64,000 nt of DNA from an uncultured Prevotellaceae bacterium (GCA_947168045.1 CAMVKN010000001.1:124001-188000), one strand, 5' to 3'. Counted from the stretch's first letter, positions 34,921 through 43,798 are shown. Notes: a model not told the origin generated them from the letters alone. Program-made: numbers and translations.

Positions 34921-35065
34921 TCGGCCGGATGATACGCTAAAGCGTTAAGACCACTTATCCCGCCACCCTCTCCTGTCACCCTCCTGTCACCCTTGTCACC
35001 CTCAAAATTCGGCTTGCATTATTGTCGCCTGCCAACAAAAAAGAATTGAGATTTATCAAGAAATA

Positions 35066-35097
35066 TTTGGCGGTGTAAAAAAAATACTATAACTTTG
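35066..35097 (+). promoter_or_regulatory. Consensus promoter upstream of the Ig/InlB-type gene
   Basis: TTTG (35066-35069), 20 bases, TAACTTTG (35090-35097). It lies 158 bases before the gene start, so the message has a long leader containing a short remnant reading frame. Confidence 0.75.
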
Positions 35098-35132
35098 CAC
35101 CGACTAGTAAGAAAAACTCGGCTCAGACAGGT

Positions 35133-35210
35133 ATGGACGATGAGGCCATCGCCAAGTGCCTCGCCACCGATGCCAACACAGTGAAAGGAATCATCGCAAA
35201 AAATACCTGA
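35133..35210 (+). pseudogene. Possible remnant of a nuclease/transposase C-terminus (25 aa frame)
   Basis: The frame MDDEAIAKCLATDANTVKGI ends in TGA at 35210. It resembles the short helix-turn C-terminus of Rpn/PD-(D/E)XK transposase-like proteins of Bacteroidales, but nothing else of such a gene remains. It could also be a chance or leader frame. The call rests on a weak family resemblance. Confidence 0.25.
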
Positions 35211-35255
35211 TAGAAAGATAACAACTTTTTAATAACTAACTAAAAAACAAACATT

Positions 35256-38120
35256 ATGAAAAAACTAATTACACTATTGACGCTCCTCACCCTGATTGGG
35301 GGAGGAAAATTGTGGGCTGACACGGAGACCATCTTCTCAGCCAATCCAACAACTGCATTAAATGTCCCTGCTAGTACTCAAGAAACAAAGTTGACAAGTG
35401 CTAATGCCACAATTTCAGGAGGCTTTATGTATTATATCAATGATGACACAAAAGCTTACGATTTTATTTCAAATAAAAACAGCAAAATGGCATTTAGCAT
35501 TGGTGGTTCGAAAGCAGTATTTAAGGTAACGCTTAATAAGGCTCTTGAGGATGGCGATGTCATTTCTGCAATTTTTTGTGTAGGAAGTGTAAAAGGTAGC
35601 GACGGACTATGGTTTGGCACGACTTCAACTCGCGCAACACCCCAAAAGGCAAAAGCAATACTGGAAACTGGAGCATCTGCATCAGAATATAAAAGTTGTT
35701 CATATACCGTTGAAACAGGCGATGATATCTGCGGAAAAACAACATTCTATATTTATAGGGCATCTGGTACAACTACTAATTTTGCCGATTTTACCATCAC
35801 CCGCGAGGTTGCAGCCACTGCTCCCTCCATCACCACTCAGCCTGTTGGTGCCAAGTACGCCCCCAATGCTACGGCTACAGCCCTGAGCGTTGTTGCCACA
35901 GCATCAGCAGGCACACTGAGCTACCAGTGGTACAGCAACACAACGGAGAGCACTGAAGGAGCTACTGCCATCAGCGGAGCAACGAGTGCTGAATATACTC
36001 CCTCTACCGCTACTGAAGGAACGACCTACTACTATTGTGTTGTGACCGATGGTAACGGCTCTGTCACCTCTGACATCGTAGCCATCAAGGTCACCAACTC
36101 TACGGAGGCTGTCGTGGGCTATACTGAGGCCATCAACGGTACAACGCTTGATGCCCGTGTCCTGACTGGTGCTGACAACATCACCATTTCCGAACCATTC
36201 TGTGGATCTAACATTGATTCTCAAGGCTCAAAGACAGTGTATATTGACAATACAACATACACGAACACACAATCATGGAGAAAGACTAAAAAAGACACTT
36301 ATGAGGGACAAAATGTAGGCTACACTCTTACCGTTGCTGCCGGCTATAAGATGAACATTTCGCATGTCAGCGCCCGTATAGCTGTGGCCGATGACACCTA
36401 TAAGTGGTATGTTGAGATTCTAAACGGTGCAGGCACGCAGGTATGGAAGTCGGGAGAGAAGACTACTACAAAAGCATCATCTGGCGTATGTGACGCAGAC
36501 GTAACCGAGAAGGCCGATATTCAGGGTCTTACAGGCAATGTCACGGTAAATCTTTATGTACAGCAAAATGGCAGTCAAAAGTATTTCTCCATCAACTACC
36601 TGCAGCTGACTGTTGAGACTGAGGTTGACAACCGTCCCACCTACGCCATGACCGTCAGCCAGAACATTGCTGAGGCTGGCGAAGTGACGCCTGCTGATGG
36701 TTCAACTGTGACCCAGGGCGAAAGTGTTGCCTTCACTGCTACTCCTAATGTTGACTATAAGTTTGTGAAGTGGACTATTGACGGACAAGACTATAATGAG
36801 AATCCCTACGTGATAGAGAATATCAATGCTGCCCACACCGCAGTAGCTACCTTTGCAAAGCGCTACATCGTGACCTATAACCTCGGCGAAGAGGCAGGCA
36901 CCATCGGCAAAGTGCTGAACAACGTGAACCGTGGCAATGGCTATGACGAGGTATATTCTGCTGACGACGACACTTACACCATCCCTGCCTACGCTGACAA
37001 GTACCTCTATAAGGAGGGATATGTGTTCGACCAATGGCAGGATGGTGACGGCAACACCTATGCTTCTGGCGCAACCATCAATATGACGAAGGACATCACC
37101 CTGACCCCCACCTTCAAGGCCACCACACAGTCATTAAATGCCAGCAGCGCCGAGACCGTGGTGTCATGGACCTTTGCCAAGGCCGACATTCTGTTCACCG
37201 ACTGGCAGAGCAGCTCACAATATGGCTACTACACGAAGAACGCTGAGGTGAACGGCGAGACCATTGCCATCCCGATGACCATCACTGACGGTAAGGTGGG
37301 CAACTGGGGCCGCTCGGATGCTATTGCACAGACCAACCAGAACACCAAGTTCACCATTCCTGCCGTCAGTGGCATGACGATTGAGCTGGCTGATGCCTAT
37401 ACGAACTTCTCAGCCACCACCATCGCTGGTTCCACCGATTACGAAGGCACTGGCACGAAGTCAATCTCCTACACCTACACTGGCACCGATGCCACCATCG
37501 ACATTGTTATTGGTGAGAGCAACCAGTACCTGAAGAGCATCAAGGTGACCTATCCCGCTGCCATCACTACAACCACTCTCAACCTGAATGCCAAAGGCTA
37601 TGCTACTTATAGCAACTCCTACGACGTTGAGGTCTCTGGTGCCAAGGCTTACACCGCCACCCTTGATTTCGACGCTGAAACCATCACTTGCACTGAGATA
37701 GCTGATGCCCAGGTTCCTGCTGGTACCGGTGTGTTGCTCTTCGGCGAGGCAAGTGCAGAAGTAACGCTGACTCCGACCACTGGCGTTGCCGCCCTGACAG
37801 GCAATGACCTGCAGGCCACGACACTGACTGACGGCACGACAGCCACCATGACGAGCGGCTACACCTACTATGCGCTGAGCGGCAATACATTTATGCAGTA
37901 TAATGGAGACGCATTCGTTGCAAACAAAGCATACTTTGAGGTGGAATCTGCCCCGACAGGTTCACGCAGCTTCAAGATTGTCTTTAACCAGACAACGGGC
38001 ATCAATTCCATAGAGGCTACCACCGCTGCCGATGGCATTTACGACCTCCAGGGACGCAGAGTGGCCATGCCGACCAAGGGCCTCTATATCCTGAACGGTA
38101 AAAAGGTCATCTTCAAATAA
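35256..38120 (+). CDS. Secreted protein with Ig-like and InlB-type repeats and a secretion-type C-terminal tail
   Basis: The 954-residue product has a signal peptide (ending KLWAD), a beta-rich N-terminal domain (about 20-180), an Ig-like domain (about 190-280; APSITTQPVGAKYAPNATA, YQWYSN), another beta-rich domain and a pair of InlB/FIVAR-like repeats (about 465-625; FTATPNVDYKFVKWTIDG and YKEGYVFDQWQDGDG). A further domain precedes the tail GIYDLQGRRVAMPTKGLYILNGKKVIFK, the clearest example of the recurring C-terminal tail here. The first half is visibly less G+C-rich than neighbouring genes and uses codons such as AAA and ATT more freely, which suggests acquisition or recombination. Probable role: surface-exposed binding protein. 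Confidence 0.78.
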   Translation: MKKLITLLTLLTLIGGGKLWADTETIFSANPTTALNVPASTQETKLTSANATISGGFMYYINDDTKAYDFISNKNSKMAFSIGGSKAVFKVTLNKALEDGDVISAIFCVGSVKGSDGLWFGTTSTRATPQKAKAILETGASASEYKSCSYTVETGDDICGKTTFYIYRASGTTTNFADFTITREVAATAPSITTQPVGAKYAPNATATALSVVATASAGTLSYQWYSNTTESTEGATAISGATSAEYTPSTATEGTTYYYCVVTDGNGSVTSDIVAIKVTNSTEAVVGYTEAINGTTLDARVLTGADNITISEPFCGSNIDSQGSKTVYIDNTTYTNTQSWRKTKKDTYEGQNVGYTLTVAAGYKMNISHVSARIAVADDTYKWYVEILNGAGTQVWKSGEKTTTKASSGVCDADVTEKADIQGLTGNVTVNLYVQQNGSQKYFSINYLQLTVETEVDNRPTYAMTVSQNIAEAGEVTPADGSTVTQGESVAFTATPNVDYKFVKWTIDGQDYNENPYVIENINAAHTAVATFAKRYIVTYNLGEEAGTIGKVLNNVNRGNGYDEVYSADDDTYTIPAYADKYLYKEGYVFDQWQDGDGNTYASGATINMTKDITLTPTFKATTQSLNASSAETVVSWTFAKADILFTDWQSSSQYGYYTKNAEVNGETIAIPMTITDGKVGNWGRSDAIAQTNQNTKFTIPAVSGMTIELADAYTNFSATTIAGSTDYEGTGTKSISYTYTGTDATIDIVIGESNQYLKSIKVTYPAAITTTTLNLNAKGYATYSNSYDVEVSGAKAYTATLDFDAETITCTEIADAQVPAGTGVLLFGEASAEVTLTPTTGVAALTGNDLQATTLTDGTTATMTSGYTYYALSGNTFMQYNGDAFVANKAYFEVESAPTGSRSFKIVFNQTTGINSIEATTAADGIYDLQGRRVAMPTKGLYILNGKKVIFK

Positions 38121-38146
38121 GAATAATGTAGAAACCAATTAAGAAT

Positions 38147-38151
38147 AGGAG
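38147..38151 (+). promoter_or_regulatory. Shine-Dalgarno-like site for the 55-residue gene
   Basis: AGGAG lies nine bases before ATG 38161. Clear Shine-Dalgarno sites are uncommon in this phylum, so it helps support the small gene. Confidence 0.5.
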
Positions 38152-38160
38152 ATATACAGT

Positions 38161-38328
38161 ATGAAAAAGACATATTTACAGCCCTCCACAAAGGAGGTAA
38201 GGGTACAAATAGCCAACCTACTAAATGGCTCACCTGATCCGAAATTCGATCCTAGCAGTATTACAAACACTATGGATTCCCGTCGCCGCCACAACGTCTG
38301 GGACGAGGAAGAGGAGGAAGAATACTAA
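38161..38328 (+). CDS. Small 55-residue acidic-tailed peptide (not in ORF track)
   Basis: The frame encodes MKKTYLQPSTKEVRVQIANL ... RRRHNVWDEEEEEEY. It starts with a Lys-rich head, has a Pro/Ser-rich middle (GSPDPKFDPSS) and ends in a basic RRRH followed by an acidic run. There is no signal peptide or membrane helix. It lies 40 bases after the Ig/InlB gene with a good ribosome site and ends just before an intrinsic terminator, so it is very likely translated from the same message. Similar small proteins beginning MKKxYxxP and ending in RRRxxxWDxE occur in Bacteroidales as far as I recall; their function is unknown. A peptide precursor is one possibility. Confidence 0.75.
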   Translation: MKKTYLQPSTKEVRVQIANLLNGSPDPKFDPSSITNTMDSRRRHNVWDEEEEEEY

Positions 38329-38350
38329 GCCCTCCATAGTGCTACTACAA

Positions 38351-38387
38351 GGCCGCTGCTCCTGATGGAGCGGCGGCCTGTTTTTTG
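38351..38387 (+). terminator. Intrinsic terminator after the 55-residue gene
   Basis: GGCCGCTGCTCC, a four-base loop and GGAGCGGCGGCC (one G-U pair) form a 12-bp stem, followed by GTTTTTTG. Confidence 0.9.
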
Positions 38388-38471
38388 CCCCATGGGCGTC
38401 TTGACCCGGCTTTTGACCGTTTTTTCTTGTTTTTTGGATAGAAAACGGCCGGGTGTTTGGTTTGTTTGCAC

Positions 38472-38479
38472 TACCTTTG
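38472..38479 (+). promoter_or_regulatory. -7 box of the GH125 gene
   Basis: TACCTTTG 20 bases before ATG 38500; a properly spaced TTTG is not evident. Confidence 0.5.
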
Positions 38480-38499
38480 CAGCACACAAGCCATTAAAC

Positions 38500-40014
38500 A
38501 TGAAAAGAACCATTGTTTTGGCAGCGGTGGCAGGCTTGAGCCTGTTCGTTGCCTGTCCTCCAGCCGCCGGCCAGGCCACCCAGGCTGACGGGCACCCCGA
38601 GAAGCAGCTGGCCTTCGGCCAGGAGTATATCCGCATGACAGCCGACACCACCTTCGCCGTGGGACAGTCGAAGCGTCCGCCCGTCGGGCAGCGCCTGTTC
38701 CGCTCGGCGGTCATCGACCGTACGATAAAGAAGGTGAAGCAGCAGCTCAGCGGCAACCCCTACCTGGCGTGGATGTTCGAGAACTGCTTCCCCAACACCT
38801 TAGAGACGACGGTGCACTACAGCAAGACAGCCTCCGGCGACGACGACACCTTTGTCTACACCGGCGACATCGCCGCCATGTGGCTGCGCGACAGCGGTGC
38901 CCAGGTGTGGCCCTACGTCCAGTTTGCCAACGACGACCCACAGCTGGCCCACCTCATCCGTGGCGTCATCATGCGCCAGCTGCGCAGCATCAACGTCGAC
39001 CCCTATGCCAACGCCTTCTATCAGGAGGACAGCCAGGTGGGCCCGTGGGCCAGCGACCAGACGGACATGAAGCCCGGCGTCCATGAGCGTAAGTACGAGA
39101 TTGACTCCAGCTGCTACCCCATCCGTCTGGCCTACGAGTACTGGAAGGTGACGGGCGATGCCACCATCTTCGGTGACGCATGGCTGCTGGCCATCGACAA
39201 CATCCTGTCCGTGTTCCGCGAGCAGCAGCACAAGGAGGGTGCGGGCACCTACCACTTCAAGCGTAACACCGACCGCCAGTTTGACACCGTGGGTTGGGAC
39301 GGCTGGGGTCACCCTGTGCGGCCCGTGGGACTCATCGCCTCCTTCTTCCGTCCCAGCGACGATGCCACCGTGTTCCCCTTCTACGTGCCCTCCAACTTCA
39401 TGGCTGTGACGTCGCTGCGCAAGGCCGCTGAGATTCTCACCGCCGTCAACCACGATGACGCCCGTGCCGCCCAGTGCAAGGCGCTGGCCGACGAGGTGGA
39501 GCAGGCCTTGCAGCGCTATGCCGTGGTGGACCACCCGAAGTATGGTAAGATCTATGCCTTCGAGGTGGACGGCTACGGCAGCCACCTGCTGATGGACGAT
39601 GCCAACGTGCCGTCGCTGCTGGCCTTAGGCTACCTTGGCGATGTGTCGCTGAGCGACCCCATCTACCAGAACACGCGCCGCTTTGTGTGGTCAGACGACA
39701 ACCCCGCCTTCTTCCGTGGCAAGGCCGGCGAGGGCATCGGCGGCCCTCACGTCGGTCCCGACATGCCATGGCCCATGAGCATCATGATGCTGGCCTTCAC
39801 CAGTCAGGACGATGCTGAGATCAAACGCTGCATAGAGATGCTGATGAGCACCGACGGCGGCACGGGCTTCATCCACGAGTCGTTCCACAAGGACGACGCC
39901 CGCCACTACACCCGTCCTTGGTTCGCCTGGCAGAACACGCTCTTCGGCGAACTCATCCTCAAGTTGCTGGCCGACGGCAAGGGTGCGCTGCTGAACAGCT
40001 GTCAGCGCTACTGA
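38500..40014 (+). CDS. GH125-family exo-alpha-1,6-mannosidase
   Basis: GH125 enzymes are metal-independent exo-alpha-1,6-mannosidases acting on alpha-mannan and N-glycan cores. The 504-residue protein has an N-terminal export signal with a Cys (LSLFVAC), then the family core: RTIKKVKQQLSGNPYLAWMF, NTLETTVHY, TGDIAAMWLRDSGAQVWPY with the conserved Arg-Asp, YEIDSSCYPIRLAYEYWK, and the C-terminal HESFHKDDARHYTRPWFAWQN with the active-site acid region. ATG 38500 is chosen since it gives the signal; the longer track start at 38365 runs through the terminator. It ends seven bases into the convergent GH43 gene. With GH92 and GH76 it forms an alpha-mannan set. Confidence 0.94.
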   Translation: MKRTIVLAAVAGLSLFVACPPAAGQATQADGHPEKQLAFGQEYIRMTADTTFAVGQSKRPPVGQRLFRSAVIDRTIKKVKQQLSGNPYLAWMFENCFPNTLETTVHYSKTASGDDDTFVYTGDIAAMWLRDSGAQVWPYVQFANDDPQLAHLIRGVIMRQLRSINVDPYANAFYQEDSQVGPWASDQTDMKPGVHERKYEIDSSCYPIRLAYEYWKVTGDATIFGDAWLLAIDNILSVFREQQHKEGAGTYHFKRNTDRQFDTVGWDGWGHPVRPVGLIASFFRPSDDATVFPFYVPSNFMAVTSLRKAAEILTAVNHDDARAAQCKALADEVEQALQRYAVVDHPKYGKIYAFEVDGYGSHLLMDDANVPSLLALGYLGDVSLSDPIYQNTRRFVWSDDNPAFFRGKAGEGIGGPHVGPDMPWPMSIMMLAFTSQDDAEIKRCIEMLMSTDGGTGFIHESFHKDDARHYTRPWFAWQNTLFGELILKLLADGKGALLNSCQRY

Positions 40015-41042
40015 GCAGGGCTGAGCTGTGGCATGCCCTGGTCATCCCACGCGATGGGCCTGACATAGATGTCACGGGCGATGGCCCCGTTCTCGATGCG
40101 CTTCAGCTCGTAGAGCATCAGGGGGTGGCCATCGGTCGCCGGCACCAGACAGATGTCGCTGGTGCTGGTATGGCTGACGGTGTCGGGTGGCAGCAGCGGC
40201 TCGCTGCGCTTGGTCCACACCTCCGGCCTCAGCAGGTCGGCGTCGGCCGGTGCGGTGAGCATGCCCAGTGAGGTGTATTCCGTCCAGATGCCGCTGGCTG
40301 AGTAGAACACGATGACCTGCTTGCCGTCAGGCGACAGACATGTCTCGGGGTTCTCGTTCACATAGATAGGATAGGCCGAGCGCGTGCCGTCGGGGTTAAT
40401 CCACTGCCGCTCCCACTCGTACTCCGGCTTTGAAATCATCACGCGGCTGGAGGCCGTGGTCCAGGGGTTCTCCATGCGTACGATGTAGATGCACTGCGTC
40501 TCCGTCTCATGGCGTCGGTCGGGCCACCCGCTCCACAACAGGTACAGTCCGCCGCCAGGCACCTGCAGCAGCGTGGGGTGTATGCCGTAGTTCCACTCGG
40601 CCCGGGTGTCGATGACACCCTTCATGGCAAACGTGCCCGTCATCGGGTCATCGTCGGCACACTCCATGACGTACATGTGGTGGTTGTCAGTATTGCCGTC
40701 GTCCGCCTCGAAGTAGACATACCACTTCCCGTCCACGCGGTGAATCTCGGGCGACCAGAAGTGTGTCAGGCTGTCGTTGGCGGCCAGCAGCTGGCGTGCA
40801 GCCGTGGCATCGAGTGGCTTGGTGATGTCGTCGGTGGCAAAGAGGTCGATGCTGGTGCCCCCCACGCTCTGGCAGGTGAAGTAGTAGCGCCCCTGGTGAC
40901 AGATGGCCTGCGGGTAGCCGCGCTCCGCCATCAGCATCACCGGCTCGCTGGTCCCTGCGGCCTGCTTGGTGCTGCCGTGGTGGCAGGCAGCGAGTGTAAG
41001 CATCCAGACAAATATGGCGACAAGAAGGATGGTCCGTCTCAT
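40008..41042 (-). CDS. GH43-family glycoside hydrolase lipoprotein (arabinofuranosidase-like)
   Basis: The 344-residue protein has a lipobox (LTLAAC, Cys20), so it is probably lipid-anchored. It folds as a GH43-type five-bladed propeller: FWSPEIHRVDGKWYVYFEADDG, then GIHPTLLQVPGGGLYLLWSGW and NPETCLSPDGKQVIVFYSASG, resembling exo-acting alpha-L-arabinofuranosidases of family 43. The catalytic base is expected near AERGYPQAI, where the usual Asp is not obvious; this weakens the activity call. It is transcribed opposite to GH125 and GH76 from a clear promoter and overlaps the GH125 end by seven bases. Confidence 0.82.
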   Translation of the reverse strand: MRRTILLVAIFVWMLTLAACHHGSTKQAAGTSEPVMLMAERGYPQAICHQGRYYFTCQSVGGTSIDLFATDDITKPLDATAARQLLAANDSLTHFWSPEIHRVDGKWYVYFEADDGNTDNHHMYVMECADDDPMTGTFAMKGVIDTRAEWNYGIHPTLLQVPGGGLYLLWSGWPDRRHETETQCIYIVRMENPWTTASSRVMISKPEYEWERQWINPDGTRSAYPIYVNENPETCLSPDGKQVIVFYSASGIWTEYTSLGMLTAPADADLLRPEVWTKRSEPLLPPDTVSHTSTSDICLVPATDGHPLMLYELKRIENGAIARDIYVRPIAWDDQGMPQLSPAQ

Positions 41043-41064
41043 GTGTTAGTAGTTTTTTGCGAGG

Positions 41065-41095
41065 CAAAAATACAAATAATTTTCCATTTGGCAAA
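41065..41095 (-). promoter_or_regulatory. Promoter of the GH43 gene
   Basis: Minus-strand TTTG (41092-41095), 19 bases, TATTTTTG (41065-41072), 22 bases before ATG 41042. Confidence 0.75.
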
Positions 41096-41385
41096 AGAAA
41101 ACGCTGACAACCGTCAAAAAACTTGCGCCCGCGGCGGTTTGAACGATTTTTCCCATTGTTTTGAACAGTATTTTTCCCTCCGTCTCGCATATTATTTGTT
41201 ATTTTGCACCTGAATTCAGTAGAGAAATAATTAGGTTTAGTTAGTTAGCTAGTATTTATAGTAGTTAGTAGTAGTTTTTGTTAGTTACATTTCAATAGCG
41301 TAGAAGTTCTTTTAGGGTAATCAGATTGTTCAGGAACAAGACACCAGGAAAAGCGAAGCAACCTTCTAAACAGCATACCAAGACC
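41096..41385. other. Intergenic region and long leader of the GH76 gene
   Basis: About 290 bases without a gene. A box close to the -7 consensus (TTATTTTG, 41199-41206) lies 180 bases before the GH76 start, followed by TAGTTAG-type short repeats (41238-41285). A long untranslated leader is likely; I recognise no riboswitch. Confidence 0.45.
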
Positions 41386-43635
41386 ATGAAGTGCCCCTAC
41401 CTCAACAGGCTCTTTGCCTGTGTGGCCTGCCTCGCCGCCAGTGCGGCCCTGCCCGTCCACGCCCAAAAAACCCTCACCGACTATAGCATCGCTGACGACT
41501 GCACCGTCCAGGGCGTTGGCTTCGATGCCGACGTCACCCCCCTCTTCGACAAGAACGATCTCACGCCGTTCATCCTTCCCCAGCTGACCGGTACTGAGGC
41601 GATAGTGCTGAAGGCCCGCCGGCCCTATGTGCTGAAGGGCTTCACCATCGTTCCGGCCGACGATGCTGACCGCGACCTGAAGCAGCTGCAGCTGCTGGTG
41701 TCCACCGACGGCGAGCAGTGGCAGACGGTGCGCACCTACGGTCTGAGCTACACCGGCCGCTACCGTGAGCGCCAGTTCAACGGCGGTCCCTCCACACCCT
41801 TCACCTACTTCAAGCTGGTGCTGAAGCAGGCCTCGGGAAGCAGTGGGGTGCGCATTGCCGACATCCAGCTGCAGGGCTATCCTGTGGCCGACGACGACAA
41901 CATCGCCACCACCCTCAACGGCACCATCAGCGGCTCAGCCAGGGCACGCGGTGCCGCCAGCCTCATCGATGCTGAGCCGTCGACGATGGCCGAGATTGCC
42001 AACGCCGACCGCCAGCAGATAGACAACTTCAACGGCGAGACACGCTACAACGGGCTGGTGAACGCCTGGTTCCAGTACACGTTCCACGAGCCGACCGTCA
42101 TCAGCGGCTACGCCTTAGGCATGACCACCGCCGCCAACCGCGACCGCCGCCCCAGCTGCTGGGAGCTGCAGGCCAGCAACGACGGCCAGCAGTGGACCAC
42201 CCTCGACATCCAGCACAACGCCGCCAGCATGGCCATCGACCTCTATGAGCAGCGCTATGCCCTGGGCACCGCCGGTGCCCGCGTGGACTATGCCGACATG
42301 GCCGACCGTCTGATGACGTTCTGCGAGGACTACCTGGAGCGCCGACAGGGCAACAGCGGCACCTACTGGATATGCGACTGGTCCGTGGACCCCGCCAAGT
42401 GCAACGAGGACTGGGGCGGCTACTGGTGGGCCGCACATGCCATCGACAACTATGTGGACAGCTATAACCGCACGAAGAGGAGCTCGAAGTTGACCAAGCT
42501 GACGCAGCTGGTCAGCGGCGCGCGCGAGCGCAACAACGGCACGCTCATCAACCACTTCTACGACGACATGGAGTGGATGGCGCTGGCCCTGCTGCGTGCC
42601 TGCGATGCCAACGCCTCGCTCAACATCCAGTACCTGAGCCAGGTGAAGATGCTGTTCAACGACATCGTGGGCGGATGGAGCGACGTCGACGGCGGTGGCA
42701 TCCACTGGAACAAGAACACCACTGGCGACGGGCGCTACAAGACGTCGTGCTCGAATGCCCCGGCGATGATTCTGGCCGCCCGCCTCTATCAGCACACCGG
42801 CGAGGAACGCTACCTGGAGTGGGCCAAGCGCATCTACCAGTATATGTACGACCACAGCCGTTTCCCCGACGGCGTCGTCAAGGACAACGTGACAAACAAC
42901 GACCACGAGGTGACCTTCTCCTACAACCAGGGCACCTGGGTGGGCGGTCTCCTGGAGCTGTATAAGATTACCGGCGAGGAGCACTACCGTCAGACGGCGA
43001 CGGAGCTGATGGACCTGCTGCTCTTCGGCAAGTGGTACTCGCCCAAGGGCATCATGAACGAGCGGCAGAACTACAACCAGGACGACGGTGGACTGTTCAA
43101 GGGCATCTTCGTGCGCTACCTCACGCAGTGGATTCTCTCTGGCAAGCTCGATGCCGACCGCCAGTTCCGCTATGCCAAGTGGCTCGTTGAGCAGGCGCGC
43201 TCAGCCTGTCTGGCCGCCGTTGACAAGACGTGGTTCATCATCAACCCTTACTGGACCAAACAGTACAACCTGTCCAACGACGTGCATGACACCTCGCGCC
43301 AGCAGACGGGCATGATGCTCATGGAGGCCGTCGACGAACTGCGTCGCGCTGGCATCCTCAACGACGACTACTCCATCAACAACCCCGCCTTCGGGCAGCC
43401 CTTCCGCCACTACCGTCTGGTCATCACTGAGACGCAGAACTCAGGCGACATCATGCTGGGCTCATGGAAGCTCTTCGGCGCATCCTCAGGGGGCCACAGC
43501 TCAGCCGTCACCGCCCCGTCAGCAGCGCCGTCGGCCACCGCCAGCCGTGTCTACGACCTGCTGGGCCGGCAGTGGCACGCCGGCCACTCAGCCTTCTGTG
43601 TCCAGAAGGGAAGAAAGGTTAAGCTAACACTTTGA
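41386..43635 (+). CDS. GH76-family endo-alpha-1,6-mannanase with discoidin-like N-terminal domains
   Basis: GH76 enzymes cut the alpha-1,6-mannose backbone of yeast mannan. The 749-residue protein has a signal peptide (ending PVHAQ), two F5/8 or CBM32-like domains (about 30-165 and 175-290), then the GH76 barrel. The catalytic pair is in YDDMEWMALALLRA (Asp393, Asp394), with WSDVDGGGIHWN, CSNAPAMILAARLY and VTFSYNQGTWVGGLLELYK also typical. A further beta-rich piece and the tail RVYDLLGRQWHAG ... KGRKVKLTL end the protein. ATG 41386 gives the signal peptide; 41326 in the track does not. Together with GH125 and the GH92 fusion it indicates alpha-mannan use. Confidence 0.93.
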   Translation: MKCPYLNRLFACVACLAASAALPVHAQKTLTDYSIADDCTVQGVGFDADVTPLFDKNDLTPFILPQLTGTEAIVLKARRPYVLKGFTIVPADDADRDLKQLQLLVSTDGEQWQTVRTYGLSYTGRYRERQFNGGPSTPFTYFKLVLKQASGSSGVRIADIQLQGYPVADDDNIATTLNGTISGSARARGAASLIDAEPSTMAEIANADRQQIDNFNGETRYNGLVNAWFQYTFHEPTVISGYALGMTTAANRDRRPSCWELQASNDGQQWTTLDIQHNAASMAIDLYEQRYALGTAGARVDYADMADRLMTFCEDYLERRQGNSGTYWICDWSVDPAKCNEDWGGYWWAAHAIDNYVDSYNRTKRSSKLTKLTQLVSGARERNNGTLINHFYDDMEWMALALLRACDANASLNIQYLSQVKMLFNDIVGGWSDVDGGGIHWNKNTTGDGRYKTSCSNAPAMILAARLYQHTGEERYLEWAKRIYQYMYDHSRFPDGVVKDNVTNNDHEVTFSYNQGTWVGGLLELYKITGEEHYRQTATELMDLLLFGKWYSPKGIMNERQNYNQDDGGLFKGIFVRYLTQWILSGKLDADRQFRYAKWLVEQARSACLAAVDKTWFIINPYWTKQYNLSNDVHDTSRQQTGMMLMEAVDELRRAGILNDDYSINNPAFGQPFRHYRLVITETQNSGDIMLGSWKLFGASSGGHSSAVTAPSAAPSATASRVYDLLGRQWHAGHSAFCVQKGRKVKLTL

Positions 43636-43684
43636 TGTAAAATGGGGAGAAAATCATTCCAAAAGGCTGTGATATAAAGAATGT

Positions 43685-43793
43685 TTCGTATCTTTGCAGC
43701 CAACAAACAAACGGGCATGAAAAAACCCGGATTCATCACCAGCATCTAATATCTGGGAGAGGAACTACCGGGACTGCGGTGCAAAGATACGAA
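43685..43793. repeat. 14-bp perfect inverted repeat carrying facing promoter boxes
   Basis: TTCGTATCTTTGCA (43685-43698) and its exact reverse complement (43780-43793) enclose 81 bases. Each arm contains a TATCTTTG box, the left reading towards the Abi gene and the right reading away. The enclosed segment could be invertible or a small mobile remnant. Confidence 0.7.
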
Positions 43794-43798
43794 GAATT

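Larger units (their letters stand above)
34495..35065. other. Gene-poor region rich in palindromic repeats
   Basis: About 570 bases after GH28 contain a family B tract (34523-34552), a 147-base palindrome (34571-34717) and a nested repeat cluster (34789-34960), all listed separately. Between 34960 and 35040 there is a run of CACCCTCCTGTCACCCT repeats. No complete gene is visible. Confidence 0.65.

Noticed and set aside
41096-41385. Riboswitch or structured leader upstream of GH76
   Set aside because: The leader is long, but I see only short TAGTTAG repeats and no recognisable aptamer.
43717-43749. Tiny frame MKKPGFITSI after the -7 box upstream of the Abi gene
   Set aside because: Only ten codons without a ribosome site or attenuator structure; it may be chance inside the inverted repeat.
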